64,000 bases of DNA from Oceanicola sp. (GCA_017792405.1 CP051231.1:88897-152896); one strand, 5' to 3'; shown: positions 1 through 9,046, numbered from the stretch's first letter. Notes: a model not told the origin generated them from the letters alone. A program made the numbers and translations.

Positions 1-25
1 CGCTCCAACCCGAAGGAGACCGCCC

Positions 26-625
26 ATGCCCGACAGCGCCCTCATCGTGATCGACGTGCAGAACGACTTTTGCCCCGGAGGCGCGCTGGCCGTGGAGGGC
101 GGCGACCAGATCGTGCAGGGCATCAACGATCTGATGAGCGAGTTTCCGGCCGTGGTGCTGACGCAGGATTGGCACCCGGAGGGACATTCGAGCTTTGCCA
201 CCAGCCACCCCGGCAAGGACCCCTTCAGCATGATCGATATGCCCTACGGCCCGCAGGTGCTGTGGCCCGATCATTGCATTCAGGGCAGCGAGGGCGCGGA
301 ATTTCACGAGGGTCTGGACACGACCCGCGCCGATCTGATCGTCCGCAAGGGGTACAATCCGCGGATCGATAGCTATTCGGCCTTCTTCGAGAATGACCAC
401 ACCACCCCGACCGGGCTGGAGGGCTACCTGCGTACGCGCGGAATCGAGAAGCTCACCATGGTGGGGTTGGCCACGGATTACTGCGTGAACTTTTCCGCCG
501 TGGATGCCGCCAAGCTCGGCTTCACCGTGACCGTCCGCACCGATCTGTGCCGCGCCATCGACCTCGACGGCTCGCTGAAGGTGGCAATGGAGGGGATGCG
601 CGGTGCCGGTGTGGTGGTGGACTGA
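26..625 (+). CDS. pncA: Nicotinamidase (pyrazinamidase)
   Basis: Cytosolic amidohydrolase that converts nicotinamide to nicotinate and ammonia, the first step of NAD salvage. The 199-residue protein carries the family triad: Asp10 in VIDVQNDF, Lys108 and the nucleophile Cys153 in ATDYCVNF. The metal-binding cluster D48-x-H50-x3-H54 is in QDWHPEGH. Length is normal. The ATG follows a GAAGGAG ribosome site. pncB, which uses the nicotinate product, lies two genes downstream on the same strand, so the pair forms a nicotinamide-to-NaMN route. Confidence 0.96.
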   Translation: MPDSALIVIDVQNDFCPGGALAVEGGDQIVQGINDLMSEFPAVVLTQDWHPEGHSSFATSHPGKDPFSMIDMPYGPQVLWPDHCIQGSEGAEFHEGLDTTRADLIVRKGYNPRIDSYSAFFENDHTTPTGLEGYLRTRGIEKLTMVGLATDYCVNFSAVDAAKLGFTVTVRTDLCRAIDLDGSLKVAMEGMRGAGVVVD

Positions 626-680
626 GCCGCGCGTGCTAGGTAGGGCTGCACCCAGTTTGTAGAACCGCCGAAGAGGCCCC

Positions 681-1394
681 ATGACCGATACACCCCAGCT
701 TGACGTGGCCAGCTTTCGTGCGCCCGATCCGGGCCAGCTCTTTCCGACTCAGCACAGCAGCCATCCGGCGCGGATCTTGCTGCTCTACGGGTCGCTGCGC
801 GAAACCGCCTATTCGCGGCTGATGGTGGAAGAGGCGGCGCGGGTGCTGGAGAAGCTGGGCTGCGAGGCCCGCATCTACGACCCCTCCGGCCTGCCGTTGC
901 CCGACGATGCGCCGGTGGATCACCCCAAGGTGGCCGAGCTGCGCGATATGGTGATGTGGTGCGAAGGCATGGTCTGGTCGTCACCCGAGCGGCACGGCAC
1001 CATGACCGGCATCCTGAAGAACCAGGTAGACTGGATCCCGCTCTCGCCCATCGGCGGGGTGCGCCCCACGCAGGGCAAGACGCTGGCGCTGATGCAGGTT
1101 TCGGGCGGGAGCCAGAGCTTCAACTCGGTGAACCAGATGCGCATTCTGGGCCGCTGGATGCGCCTGCTGACCATCCCCAACCAAAGCTCCGTGCCCCGCG
1201 CCTGGACCGAGTTCGAGAACGGACGGATGAAAAAGTCGCCCTTCTACAACCGGATGGTCGATGTGATGGAGGAACTGGTGCGCTTTACCCTGCTGACCCG
1301 GGACATCAAGGACCACCTCGTGGACCGCTACTCGGAACGGGTGGAGACCCGCGAGGAGCTATCGGCCCGGGTGAACCTGAAGGACGCGACCTGA
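681..1394 (+). CDS. arsH: ArsH-type NADPH-dependent FMN reductase
   Basis: Flavodoxin-fold reductase of the ArsH family; known members oxidise trivalent organoarsenicals or reduce azo dyes, quinones and metals with NADPH and FMN. The 237-residue protein has the FMN phosphate loop [11 protein letters not shown] near residues 36-46 and the ArsH signature [19 protein letters not shown] near 99-117, followed by a C-terminal tail typical of ArsH rather than of short NADPH-FMN reductases. It sits between pncA and pncB with no arsR, arsB, acr3 or arsC in view, so an arsenic role is not supported by its neighbours. Confidence 0.9.
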   Translation: MTDTPQLDVASFRAPDPGQLFPTQHSSHPARILLLYGSLRETAYSRLMVEEAARVLEKLGCEARIYDPSGLPLPDDAPVDHPKVAELRDMVMWCEGMVWSSPERHGTMTGILKNQVDWIPLSPIGGVRPTQGKTLALMQVSGGSQSFNSVNQMRILGRWMRLLTIPNQSSVPRAWTEFENGRMKKSPFYNRMVDVMEELVRFTLLTRDIKDHLVDRYSERVETREELSARVNLKDAT

Positions 1395-1456
1395 GCGCCG
1401 CTGGACTTCACCCGCCCCCCTTGCTTTAACCACCCGGCACCACCCCGGAGGACCAG

Positions 1457-2749
1457 ATGGTCGACATCGCCAGCCGCGTCTACAATCACAAGTGGAAGAT
1501 CGACCCCATCGTAAGGTCGCTCATCGACACGGATTTCTACAAGCTGCTGATGTGCCAGTCGGTGTTTCGCAACCGGCCTGACACGCAGGTGACGTTCAGC
1601 CTGATCAACCGGACCAAATCGGTGCCGCTGGCCAAGCTGATCGACGAGGGGGAGCTGCGAGAGCAGCTCGACCACATTCGCTCGCTGTCGCTGACGCGGG
1701 GCGAGAGCACATGGCTGCGGGGCAACACGTTTTACGGCAAGCGGCAGATGTTCCGGCCTGACTTCATGGAATGGTTCGAGGGGTTGCGGCTGCCCGCCTA
1801 TCACCTTGAGCGGGTGGGCGACCAATATGAGCTGACTTTTGAAGGCTCGTGGCCCGAGGTGATGCTCTGGGAGATACCGGCGCTGGCGGTGTTGATGGAG
1901 CTGCGCGGCCGCGCGGTGCTCAACGAGATGGCGCGCTTCGAGCTTCAGGTGCTCTATGCCCGTGCGATGACCAAGCTGTGGGAAAAGATTGAGCGGCTGC
2001 GCGAGGTCGAGGGGCTGCGGCTGGCGGACTTCGGCACTCGGCGGCGGCACTCCTTCCTGTGGCAGGACTGGTGCGTGCGGGCGATGGTGGAAGGGCTGGG
2101 CGACAAGTTCACCGGCACCTCGAACTGCCTGATCGCCAAGAACCGCGACCTCGAAGCCATCGGCACCAACGCCCATGAGCTGCCGATGGTCTATGCCGCG
2201 CTGGCCGAGGACGATGCCGCACTGGCTCGCGCGCCCTATGACGTGCTGAGCGACTGGCACGAGGAGCATGACGGCAACCTGCGGATCATCCTGCCCGACA
2301 CCTATGGCACCGAGGGCTTTTTGGAGCGCGCACCCGACTGGCTGGCGGGCTGGACCGGGATCAGGATCGACTCGGGCGACCCGGCAGAGGGCGCCGAGGT
2401 GGCGATCAACTGGTGGAAGTCGCGCGGCGAGGACCCGACGAAGAAGTTGGTGATTTTCTCCGACGGGCTCGACGTGGAAAAAATCGAGGAACTGGCGGCC
2501 CAGTTCCGGGGCCGGGTGCGGGTCTCCTTCGGGTGGGGCACGCTGCTGACCAATGACTTCCGGGGTCTGACGCCGGGCGATGCGCTGGCGCCGTTCAGCC
2601 TTGTGTGCAAGGCGGTGGAGGCCAACGGGCGACCGACGGTGAAGCTCTCGGACAACCCGCGCAAGGCGATGGGGCCGAAAGAGGAGATCGCGCGGTACAA
2701 GCGGGTCTTTGACGTGGGCGCGCAGGACGCGATGGAGGTCGTGGTTTGA
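1457..2749 (+). CDS. pncB: Nicotinate phosphoribosyltransferase
   Basis: Makes nicotinate mononucleotide from nicotinate and PRPP with ATP hydrolysis, the committed step of the Preiss-Handler pathway. The 430-residue product has the family landmarks [11 protein letters not shown] near the N-terminus, FGTRRRHSF, the region GTNAHELPM holding the histidine that is phosphorylated in this family, and RIDSGDP in the phosphoribosyl-binding barrel. A GGAGG ribosome site precedes the ATG. It follows pncA and arsH on the same strand and overlaps the next gene by 4 bases, so they are probably co-transcribed. Confidence 0.96.
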   Translation: MVDIASRVYNHKWKIDPIVRSLIDTDFYKLLMCQSVFRNRPDTQVTFSLINRTKSVPLAKLIDEGELREQLDHIRSLSLTRGESTWLRGNTFYGKRQMFRPDFMEWFEGLRLPAYHLERVGDQYELTFEGSWPEVMLWEIPALAVLMELRGRAVLNEMARFELQVLYARAMTKLWEKIERLREVEGLRLADFGTRRRHSFLWQDWCVRAMVEGLGDKFTGTSNCLIAKNRDLEAIGTNAHELPMVYAALAEDDAALARAPYDVLSDWHEEHDGNLRIILPDTYGTEGFLERAPDWLAGWTGIRIDSGDPAEGAEVAINWWKSRGEDPTKKLVIFSDGLDVEKIEELAAQFRGRVRVSFGWGTLLTNDFRGLTPGDALAPFSLVCKAVEANGRPTVKLSDNPRKAMGPKEEIARYKRVFDVGAQDAMEVVV

Positions 2750-3576
2750 CCGACACCTATTCGCTGGGCCTGCTGATTTCGCTGGCCGTGGGGCTTGTTG
2801 TCACGGGCGCCGTGGCCGGGGTGCTGGCCGGGCTTCTGGGCGTGGGCGGCGGCATCGTGATCGTGCCGGTGCTGTTCTGGCTGTTCGACTGGCTGGGCGT
2901 GCCTGATGCGGTGGCGATGCATGTGGCCGTTGCCACCTCGCTGGCCACGATCATCCCGACCTCGATCAGCTCGGCCCGGTCGCACCACAAGAAGGGTGCG
3001 ATCGACGCGGCGCTGTTGAAGAGCTGGGCGCCGCTGATTTTTCTGGGCGCGCTGGCGGGCGGGCTGCTCTCGAAGGTGATCGCCTCGACCGGGCTGACGC
3101 TGATCTTTGGCGTCATCGCGCTGCTGGTGGCGATCAACATGGCGCTGCCGAAGAAGATCGTGCTGGCCGGTGATCTGCCGAAGGGGCCGGTGGCGCGGGG
3201 GCTGGTCCCCGGCTTCATCGGGGTCTTCTCGGCGCTGATGGGGATTGGGGGTGGAACGCTCTCGGTGCCGACGCTGACGGCATTTTCCTTCCCGGTGCAC
3301 CGGGCGGTGGGCACGGCGGCGGCCTTTGGCCTCGTAATCGCGGTGCCGGCTGTCTTTGGTTTCATCCTGTCGGGCTGGGGCGTACCGCTGCGGCCGCCCT
3401 ATTCGCTGGGCTATGTCTCAATCCCGGCGGCGGTGCTGATCTTTTCGGCCTCGGTCTTCACGGCACCGGTCGGCTCGAACATCGCGCACAGGCTCAACCC
3501 GGCGCGGCTGAAGCTGGCCTTTGCGGCATTCCTGTTCCTGTCTGCGATCAAAATGCTTTGGTCGGCGCTGGGGTAA
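2746..3576 (+). CDS. TauE/SafE (DUF81) family membrane permease
   Basis: Inner-membrane protein of 276 residues from the TauE/SafE family, whose members export or import sulfite, sulfoacetate and other small organic anions; the substrate here is unknown. It has about eight hydrophobic segments and the two family glycine motifs, [10 protein letters not shown] in the first half and [11 protein letters not shown] in the second. The start is a TTG inside the pncB stop (TTGA overlap), which implies translational coupling. The coupling suggests co-expression with NAD salvage, but nothing shows that it moves nicotinate. Confidence 0.88.
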   Translation: MTDTYSLGLLISLAVGLVVTGAVAGVLAGLLGVGGGIVIVPVLFWLFDWLGVPDAVAMHVAVATSLATIIPTSISSARSHHKKGAIDAALLKSWAPLIFLGALAGGLLSKVIASTGLTLIFGVIALLVAINMALPKKIVLAGDLPKGPVARGLVPGFIGVFSALMGIGGGTLSVPTLTAFSFPVHRAVGTAAAFGLVIAVPAVFGFILSGWGVPLRPPYSLGYVSIPAAVLIFSASVFTAPVGSNIAHRLNPARLKLAFAAFLFLSAIKMLWSALG

Positions 3577-3598
3577 AGTTTAGCAGTAGGCAAAGACC

Positions 3599-4021
3599 CT
3601 AGTCGGGGTCGACCTTGCCGCGTAGGGCCTTGACCTCGCCCCGCACCTTCTTGGCTTTCAACCGGCGCTTCTTGGAGCCGAGGGTGGGCCGCGTGGGGAT
3701 GCGCTTTTTCGGTTTTTCCAGCGCTTTGCGGATCAACTCGGCCAGCCGCTCGCGGGCCAGCTCGCGGTTGCGGGCCTGTGAGCGGGTGTCCTGCACCAGC
3801 AGCAGCACCTCGCCCGCGTCCGTCCAACGGCGCCCGGCCACGCGCCGCAGGCGGGTCTTGACCGGCGGGGGCAGGTTGGGGGAGTTGGCGGCGGCAAAGC
3901 GCAACTCGACGGCGGTGCTCACCTTGTTCACGTTCTGCCCGCCCGGGCCCTGCGCGGTGGTGAACACCTCGGCAAGCTCCCAGTCTTCTATGGTGATCTG
4001 ATCGTTGATCCGGATCGGCAT
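3599..4021 (-). CDS. arfB: Ribosome-rescue peptidyl-tRNA hydrolase ArfB (YaeJ)
   Basis: Releases nascent chains from ribosomes stalled without a stop codon. The 140-residue protein has the class-I release-factor catalytic loop GPGGQNVNKVST with GGQ at residues 27-29, no codon-recognition domain, and a C-terminal tail very rich in Lys and Arg, which in ArfB enters the empty mRNA channel. Length matches the family. The ATG is preceded by GAAAGAG. Its upstream region holds a short reading frame, stem-loops and an intrinsic terminator on the same strand, a possible attenuator for this gene. Confidence 0.95.
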   Translation of the reverse strand: MPIRINDQITIEDWELAEVFTTAQGPGGQNVNKVSTAVELRFAAANSPNLPPPVKTRLRRVAGRRWTDAGEVLLLVQDTRSQARNRELARERLAELIRKALEKPKKRIPTRPTLGSKKRRLKAKKVRGEVKALRGKVDPD

Positions 4022-4049
4022 GGCTCTTTCCTACCGCCGCGGCGGGGCA

Positions 4050-4084
4050 ATCAAAAGGGCCGCCCCGGATGACGGAGCGGCCCT
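4050..4084 (-). terminator. Intrinsic terminator just upstream of arfB
   Basis: On the minus strand an 8-bp stem AGGGCCGC/GCGGCCCT (4056-4063 with 4077-4084) is followed by a T-rich run. It lies 29 bases before the arfB ATG in the same direction, so it either ends an independent small transcript or acts as an attenuator of arfB. Confidence 0.7.
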
Positions 4085-4156
4085 GTCGAACTGTTTTGGA
4101 GGCGAGGTCCGGTTAGACCCTCGGCCAAAGGCGACTTTCACGTCGCAGGGGTTGCC

Positions 4157-4213
4157 CTACGCGTGAACCTCCGCCGTTGTCCCGACACCTCTCTCCAATG
4201 TAGCTCTCGACAC
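4157..4213 (-). CDS. 18-residue leader peptide upstream of arfB
   Basis: A GTG start at 4213 lies 7 bases after AGGAGG within a ribosome site exactly complementary to the 16S rRNA 3' tail. The frame encodes MSRATLERGVGTTAEVHA and stops at TAG. Beyond that TAG the same frame stays open for about 41 codons, to another TAG 9 bases before the arfB ATG. The peptide has no recognised family. The very strong initiation site and the position before stem-loops and a terminator suggest translation of it matters for arfB expression; this is inference. Confidence 0.5.
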   Translation of the reverse strand: MSRATLERGVGTTAEVHA

Positions 4214-4214
4214 T

Positions 4215-4228
4215 GGATCACCTCCTTT
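4215..4228 (-). promoter_or_regulatory. 14-base perfect Shine-Dalgarno sequence
   Basis: The minus strand reads AAAGGAGGTGATCC, complementary over 14 bases to the conserved bacterial 16S rRNA 3' end (GGATCACCTCCTTT). Such full-length matches are rare, since most ribosome sites match 4-7 bases. It is well spaced from the GTG of the 18-codon frame. On the plus strand it reads like a 16S 3' end, but no other rRNA sequence is present. Confidence 0.8.
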
Positions 4229-4286
4229 CAGCTGTTTCAAAAACGCAAGTTCAGCGTGAATCGGAAGTGTGCACCTGTCAAACTTT

Positions 4287-4904
4287 TTATGCGCGGGCCA
4301 GATTTGCGGTGATCAGGCGGAAGGGGATGAGCGCGAGGGCGGCCAGCGCCAGCTTCACGCCCCAGTCGGCCACCGCGAGCGAGACCCAGAGCGGGGCCTC
4401 GGGGCCCTTGCCCAGAAGGGGAACGGCGCCCTGCGCCCAGTCCGGCACGGCGGCCGGCTCGAGGCCGTTGAAGGTGGCGGCGAAGGCGATGGAGAAGAAA
4501 ATCACCGTGTCGACGGTGCTTCCGACCAGCGTGGAGCCGAGCGGCGCTTGCCACCATGCCCGCGCACGCATCCGGTCAAACACCGCAACGTCCAACAATT
4601 GGGCAGAAAGAAAAGCGAGGCCGGAGCCGAGTGCCACCCGCAGCGTGACCAGCGGGCCGAACTCGCCCTGGATCTGGGAGCCGGCGAAGGAGCAGGCAAC
4701 GCCGACGATGAAGCCCGCGATCACCACCTTGCGGGCGGTGGGGGCGCCGTAGAGGCGGTTCATCGTGTCGGTCACGAGAAAGGCGACGGGGTAGGTCAGC
4801 GCGCCCCAGGTCAGCCATTCACCCAGAAGGTGCTGAACGAGGATGTTGGAAGCCACCACGACGGCGGCCATGGCGAGAACGCCAATGATGAGGTTGGTTT
4901 TCAT
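4287..4904 (-). CDS. yhhQ: Queuosine precursor transporter (YhhQ/VUT family)
   Basis: Inner-membrane importer of the queuosine precursors preQ0/preQ1 or queuine used for tRNA modification. The 205-residue protein has about six hydrophobic segments and family landmarks TYPVAFLVTDTMNRLYG near residues 37-53 and LGSTLVGSTVDTVIFF near 121-136. I chose the ATG at 4904 (MKTNLIIG) rather than one 15 codons upstream because it opens directly into the first membrane segment. It stands alone on the minus strand, with a hairpin-rich leader of about 90 bases. Confidence 0.9.
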   Translation of the reverse strand: MKTNLIIGVLAMAAVVVASNILVQHLLGEWLTWGALTYPVAFLVTDTMNRLYGAPTARKVVIAGFIVGVACSFAGSQIQGEFGPLVTLRVALGSGLAFLSAQLLDVAVFDRMRARAWWQAPLGSTLVGSTVDTVIFFSIAFAATFNGLEPAAVPDWAQGAVPLLGKGPEAPLWVSLAVADWGVKLALAALALIPFRLITANLARA

Positions 4905-4997
4905 TGTATGGCCCGTTTTATCAAGGTGGTCGGGGACTTGGCCCCGCACCGTGCGGGACGGCGGCTTCTAACGCTGGCCCGAGGGCTTGGCAAGCCT

Positions 4998-5900
4998 TCA
5001 GTCGGGCAGCAGGACTTCGACGATCTCGCTGCGCTGGTAGCCTTTGAAGTTGTCGTCCGAGACCATGACCGCCCGAAGCTGCCCGCCCGCGTCGCGCCAG
5101 AGCGAGAGGCCTTCGAGGTTGCCGTGGGTCAGCGGGTTGGTCTCGTAGAGCACCTCTGAGGGCCAGATCTTGCCGGTCATCTCGTGACGGGTGATGCGGC
5201 TGGAAAACCCGTAGCCGGTGAAGTGGCGCCAGAGCAGGGTGAGGCGGCCCTTGTCATCGAAATCGGCACCCACGGGGAGCCACTCGCCTTGCCGCTCTAC
5301 CGCGCCGGCCTTCGCCCATGCGCCATCAGCGTAGCGATAGACGGGGAAGGGCCTTGAGTAGCTGCCGGAGCGTTCGGGCAGGGTGTAGAGCGCACCTTCG
5401 GCGTCGATCGCGAGGGCCTCGAGCGCGGAGTTTCTCTGCATGTTCTTGAAGTCGGGGTGGCGGGGGAGCCATGCCGCCTCGCCGCCCTCCATGATGTCGT
5501 CGCCCCGGTAGGTCCAGACCCGGTGGTAGCCCTCGAAAGAAATGTAGAACCGGCCATTGGCACGCCGCGCCAGCCCCTCGGCATCGCTCTCGTAGCCATC
5601 GACGAGGTGGCCATCGGGGTCGATCAGGCGGGCGTGCCGTTCGACCTCAAGCCCGGTCAGCTTGCCGCTTTCGTTGCGGATGAGGCGGCCCTCGGCCAAG
5701 GCAGCGCGGTCGGAGAGCGCCCAGAAGCGGGTGCCATCGTCGGACACCTCGATGCCGGAAAAACCGCCGAAGCGGGCGGCCTCATCGGAGGCGCCGAGGC
5801 TCACCGACACCACGCGCCCGCTCTGGCCCGCCGCGAGGGCGAGGCCGGTGCAGAGCGCGAGGGCGGTGAGGCTCAGTCCGAGTTTAGAACGCCGACGCAT
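4998..5900 (-). CDS. Secreted phytase-like (esterase-like) beta-propeller protein
   Basis: A 300-residue exported protein of the Phytase-like domain family (often named esterase-like activity of phytase). It begins with a signal peptide (MRRRSK, then a hydrophobic stretch ending near LALAAG). The body has repeats typical of the fold, such as GFSGIEVSDDGTRFWALSD, SDAEGLARR, ALEALAIDAEGALYTLPE and NLEGLSLW. The biochemical role of the family is poorly known. It is the last gene of a minus-strand operon and overlaps the mepA stop region by 28 bases. Confidence 0.85.
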   Translation of the reverse strand: MRRRSKLGLSLTALALCTGLALAAGQSGRVVSVSLGASDEAARFGGFSGIEVSDDGTRFWALSDRAALAEGRLIRNESGKLTGLEVERHARLIDPDGHLVDGYESDAEGLARRANGRFYISFEGYHRVWTYRGDDIMEGGEAAWLPRHPDFKNMQRNSALEALAIDAEGALYTLPERSGSYSRPFPVYRYADGAWAKAGAVERQGEWLPVGADFDDKGRLTLLWRHFTGYGFSSRITRHEMTGKIWPSEVLYETNPLTHGNLEGLSLWRDAGGQLRAVMVSDDNFKGYQRSEIVEVLLPD

Positions 5901-6793
5901 GAGCGGGGCAGGTCAGCCATGGTGAAATCGCGCGGGTGCTTCTTGCGCGGTGCGGCCTTCTTGGGGGTGCCGGCCTTTACCTTGGGCGGGTTCAGATAGT
6001 CGGTCACCCACCACTGGAGGGTTTCATCGCAGCCGTCACCGCCCTTGGAAAGTTCATCGACGGTTGGCTGCTGGGTGACGCACTCGCGCGAGCCGCGCGG
6101 GCACTTCAGCCGAACGTGGAAGTGATAGTGGTGCCCGTAGAGCGGGCGGATCTTTTGCAGCCACTTCTTGTCACGCCGCTTGGCCCGCTCGCAGAGGAAG
6201 ATCTTGACCGGGGGCGTAACGAAGATGCGGTCGACCGCCGGGTCGCGGGCAGCCAGTTCGAGCATGGCGGCGTGGGCGCCTGTCCAGTTGCCGTTGACGG
6301 AGCGCTGATCGTTCGAGCGCACCGAGATGGCCGAGATGTTCTCGCGCGCATTGCGCGACAGGCCTAGGCTCTTGGGCTTGTTCATCCAGATGTCGATATC
6401 CAGACCGATCTGGTGGCTTGAGTGGCCCGAAGTCATCGGGCCGCCGCGGGGTTGCGAGATGTCGCCGATGTAGAGGCCGGGCCAGCCGAATTTGCGCACG
6501 CCGGCGGAGAGCCGCTCGATGAAGGCGATGGTTTCGGGGTGGCCCCAGTTGCGGTTGCGCGACAGGCGCATGGCCTGCCATGTCGGCCCTGTTTCGGGCA
6601 GTTCGACAAGGCCCGCCGCGCAGCCCTTGGAGTAGAAGCCGATGGAAGAGGGCTTTTGCCGGGAGCCATCGGGATGCGACCCGAAGAGCCTGTTGGCCTT
6701 TTGCTGCGCCTCGGCGGGCGCAGGGGCCAGCGCGGGCAAAAGAGCCGTTGCGAGGGCGAGGGAAAGAGTGGTGATTGCTGCTCGGATCATCAT
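5873..6793 (-). CDS. mepA: Penicillin-insensitive murein endopeptidase
   Basis: Periplasmic LAS-type zinc metallopeptidase (M74) that cuts D-alanyl-meso-diaminopimelyl cross-links in peptidoglycan. The 306-residue protein starts with a signal peptide (about 29 residues, ending PAPAEA). It has the zinc-site motifs SGHSSHQIGLDID and HYHFHVRLKCP, as in E. coli MepA, and several cysteines that probably form disulfides. Its ATG overlaps the stop of the upstream transporter by 4 bases and its 3' end overlaps the phytase-like gene by 28 bases, so the three genes form one operon. Confidence 0.94.
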   Translation of the reverse strand: MMIRAAITTLSLALATALLPALAPAPAEAQQKANRLFGSHPDGSRQKPSSIGFYSKGCAAGLVELPETGPTWQAMRLSRNRNWGHPETIAFIERLSAGVRKFGWPGLYIGDISQPRGGPMTSGHSSHQIGLDIDIWMNKPKSLGLSRNARENISAISVRSNDQRSVNGNWTGAHAAMLELAARDPAVDRIFVTPPVKIFLCERAKRRDKKWLQKIRPLYGHHYHFHVRLKCPRGSRECVTQQPTVDELSKGGDGCDETLQWWVTDYLNPPKVKAGTPKKAAPRKKHPRDFTMADLPRSCVGVLNSD

Positions 6794-8127
6794 TGCGTTT
6801 CTGCTCCGTCCGGTTTGACCCAGACTAGCAGAACGAGGCCGATAATGAAGAGGGCGATCAGCGGCGAGACCCCAAGTTGCTGTGATCCGGTGAGCGCCGT
6901 GGCGACCCCGATGGAGAGCGGCGCGATGAAGGAGGTGGCCTTGCCCGCCAGCGCGTAGAGACCGAAGGCCTCGGTCATCCGGGCAGGGTTGGCCTGCCGC
7001 ACCATCATGGTGCGCGAGGCGGCCTGAAGCACCCCGCCCGCCGCGCCGATCACCGCGCCGAGGAAGTAGAAGGCGAGGTCGGGCAGTTGGCTCCCCGGCC
7101 CCACGGGCATGAAGAACACGCTCTCGCGGCTGACCATGACGACAGAGACCGCAACCGCCGTGAGCACCAGAACGCAGGTGACGATCACCGGCTTCGGGCC
7201 AAACGCGGTATCGGCCCGCCCACCGATCCAGGCGAAGACCGCGCCGGTGATGATGGCGAGGATGCCGAAGATGCCGGTTTGAACCACGGACCAGCCAAGC
7301 ACGCCTGCGGCATAGATGCCGCCGAAGGTATACATGCCGTTGAGTGCGTCGCGATAGAACATCGACGATGTGAGGTAGGCCAGCAGAGAGGGCGTGCGGG
7401 GCAGGTTGCGGATGGTGCCGCCGAGGCCCTTCAGCGCCGCTTTCACCGCGCCCTTGGAGGGCCGGTCGCGGCGCGGGTCGCGGACCCAGAGGAAGAAGGG
7501 CACCATGAAGACGGTGTACCAGATCGCGGTGAGCGGCCCCACGGCGCGGGTGCCTTCGCGGGTCTCCGGGTCGAGCCCGAAGAGCGGCGACAGGCCGGCC
7601 ATGGTTTTGCCGGTGGTGGGGCTTTCGGCAAGAAAAACCAACATGATCACCAGCGCGAAGAGCCCGCCCACGTAGCCGAAGGCCCAGCCGTTGCCGGAGA
7701 TGCGGCCGATCTCCTCCCGCGTGCCGAGGTCGGGCAGCATGGAGTTGGTGAAGATCGTCGCGAACTCCATCCCGATCAGACCGATGGCGAAGAGCACGAG
7801 GGTGCGGGTGAGGTCAAAATCTTGCGGTGAGGCAAACCAGATGCCCCAGGCCCCGACGACGTAGAGCACAGAGTACAGCCACACCCAGCGCACCCGCTTG
7901 CCGGAGGTGTCGGCCATTGCACCGAGGATGGGCGCGAGGAGCGCGATGACGATGCCCGCGGCCCCCACACCAAAGCCCCATGCCGCCTGCGCCCGGCTGC
8001 CATCGCCCAGCACCGAGTTCACGTAGGGCGCGAAGATGAAGGTGAGCAGCAGGGTGTTGTAGGGCTGGCTGGCCCAGTCGAAGAAGAACCACCCCCATAT
8101 GCGTTTTTTCGCCGTAATCTCTGCCAT
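6790..8127 (-). CDS. UMF1-family MFS transporter (Atg22-like)
   Basis: Inner-membrane transporter of 445 residues in the major facilitator branch called UMF1 or Atg22-like; substrates of bacterial members are unknown. The N-terminus WGWFFFDWASQPYNTLLLTF is diagnostic, and about twelve hydrophobic segments follow. I start at ATG 8127 (MAEITAKKR), after a GAGGGGG ribosome site; the frame extends upstream but that part overlaps the divergent gene and looks non-coding. It is the first gene of the operon with mepA and the phytase-like gene. Confidence 0.88.
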   Translation of the reverse strand: MAEITAKKRIWGWFFFDWASQPYNTLLLTFIFAPYVNSVLGDGSRAQAAWGFGVGAAGIVIALLAPILGAMADTSGKRVRWVWLYSVLYVVGAWGIWFASPQDFDLTRTLVLFAIGLIGMEFATIFTNSMLPDLGTREEIGRISGNGWAFGYVGGLFALVIMLVFLAESPTTGKTMAGLSPLFGLDPETREGTRAVGPLTAIWYTVFMVPFFLWVRDPRRDRPSKGAVKAALKGLGGTIRNLPRTPSLLAYLTSSMFYRDALNGMYTFGGIYAAGVLGWSVVQTGIFGILAIITGAVFAWIGGRADTAFGPKPVIVTCVLVLTAVAVSVVMVSRESVFFMPVGPGSQLPDLAFYFLGAVIGAAGGVLQAASRTMMVRQANPARMTEAFGLYALAGKATSFIAPLSIGVATALTGSQQLGVSPLIALFIIGLVLLVWVKPDGAETQ

Positions 8128-8241
8128 GCTCGCGCCCCCTCGTCCGGCCTCATAGAGCATTGAAGCGGGGCATGGCGCAACTGTGCATTGCGGGGCGGGC
8201 GGCGCTTGAATACTGTGGCGAAAAACCGAGCAGAGTGGCCG

Positions 8242-8967
8242 ATGTTTCGTCCGATCAACCTGATAATTCTGGCCGTCCTCGTGGCGGGTGTCGCGCTTGT
8301 GGCGCGGGAGACCATGCGCCGGGGCAGTGGCGGCGAGGATGCCGTCGCGGTCGCCGAGCAGGTTGTCATCGGGCGCACCTACCGGGTGGATGGCGGCTTT
8401 GTGCAGCGCACCGGCAAGGTGCCGGAGGTGGCCTTCCAGATCATCCTGCCCAAGCGGCCCGAGCAGACCCATGCCATCAGCGTGGAGGAACTGCCCGAGG
8501 GCGGCGTGGTGCAGTTCAACTTCAGGGCCGAGGATGAGAGCTTCATGGAGAGCCTCTTTCTGGCGCCGATCCGCATTCCGATGGCGGATATGAATGAGCG
8601 GCTGGCCGCGATCGGCCCCAAACTGGCCGAGCAGGGGCCGGCGCTGTTGCAGCAGAAGTTCGAGGAGGTCACTGCCGAGCCGGTGCGCGAGGTGCGCGTG
8701 GGGCCGGGCGAGGGCTACCGGGCGGTTGAGCTCGTTGGCACCTATCTCGATCCGCGTGACGAGGCCCGCTACACCTACCGGTTCATCGCCATGCCGGACC
8801 CGGAGCGCGCCGAGAGCCTCTATGCGGTGAGCCATGTCAACAAGGCGCATCTTGATATTGCAGGCGGCGACTTCTCGGTCAGCCTGACCGGCAAGGCCCT
8901 TTCGACCCTGCGCCTCACCGCGCCGCCCGTAGAGCCGCAGGCGCAGGACAGCGCGGCCAGCGAATAG
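8242..8967 (+). CDS. Membrane-anchored hypothetical protein, paralogue of next gene
   Basis: A 241-residue protein with one N-terminal membrane segment (FRPINLIILAVLVAGVALVA) and a mostly periplasmic body. I do not recognise a named domain. I chose ATG 8242 because it opens straight into the anchor. Its C-terminal half resembles the next gene: both have a PMAD segment, then a V-E-[LI]-x-G-T-Y block, a tyrosine- or tryptophan-rich strand and a final SxxG stretch. The two probably arose by duplication. It is transcribed divergently from the UMF1 operon. Confidence 0.7.
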   Translation: MFRPINLIILAVLVAGVALVARETMRRGSGGEDAVAVAEQVVIGRTYRVDGGFVQRTGKVPEVAFQIILPKRPEQTHAISVEELPEGGVVQFNFRAEDESFMESLFLAPIRIPMADMNERLAAIGPKLAEQGPALLQQKFEEVTAEPVREVRVGPGEGYRAVELVGTYLDPRDEARYTYRFIAMPDPERAESLYAVSHVNKAHLDIAGGDFSVSLTGKALSTLRLTAPPVEPQAQDSAASE

Positions 8968-9046
8968 CCCCGGGCACGGGCGAGCAAGGGGCTTTCCCTC
9001 ACGGCAAATGCCCGCGTAAGGTGGGCGCATTCGATTTCAAACACGG

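Larger units (their letters stand above)
4050..4235 (-). ncRNA. Structured leader or small RNA upstream of arfB
   Basis: Read on the minus strand, this stretch contains in order a 14-base Shine-Dalgarno sequence, an 18-codon reading frame, a stem-loop GTAGGG/CCCTGC that begins at the stop codon (loop CAAC), a GCGAC/GTCGC hairpin, a long hairpin of about 9 bp built from GGCCGAGG and CCTCGCC, and an intrinsic terminator. A TTGACA hexamer at 4281-4276 could be its -35 box, though no good -10 is seen. The order fits a leader-peptide attenuator for arfB or a stand-alone small mRNA. I do not recognise a named RNA family. Confidence 0.55.

Noticed and set aside
4211..4228. Plus-strand sequence reading like the 3' end of 16S rRNA
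   Set aside because: Only the anti-Shine-Dalgarno stretch matches; no other rRNA sequence adjoins it, and the minus strand explains it as a ribosome site.
4905..4985. preQ1 riboswitch before yhhQ
   Set aside because: The leader has stem-loops (CCCGCA/TGCGGG) but lacks the compact preQ1-I hairpin with its A-rich tail, and I could not fit class II or III.
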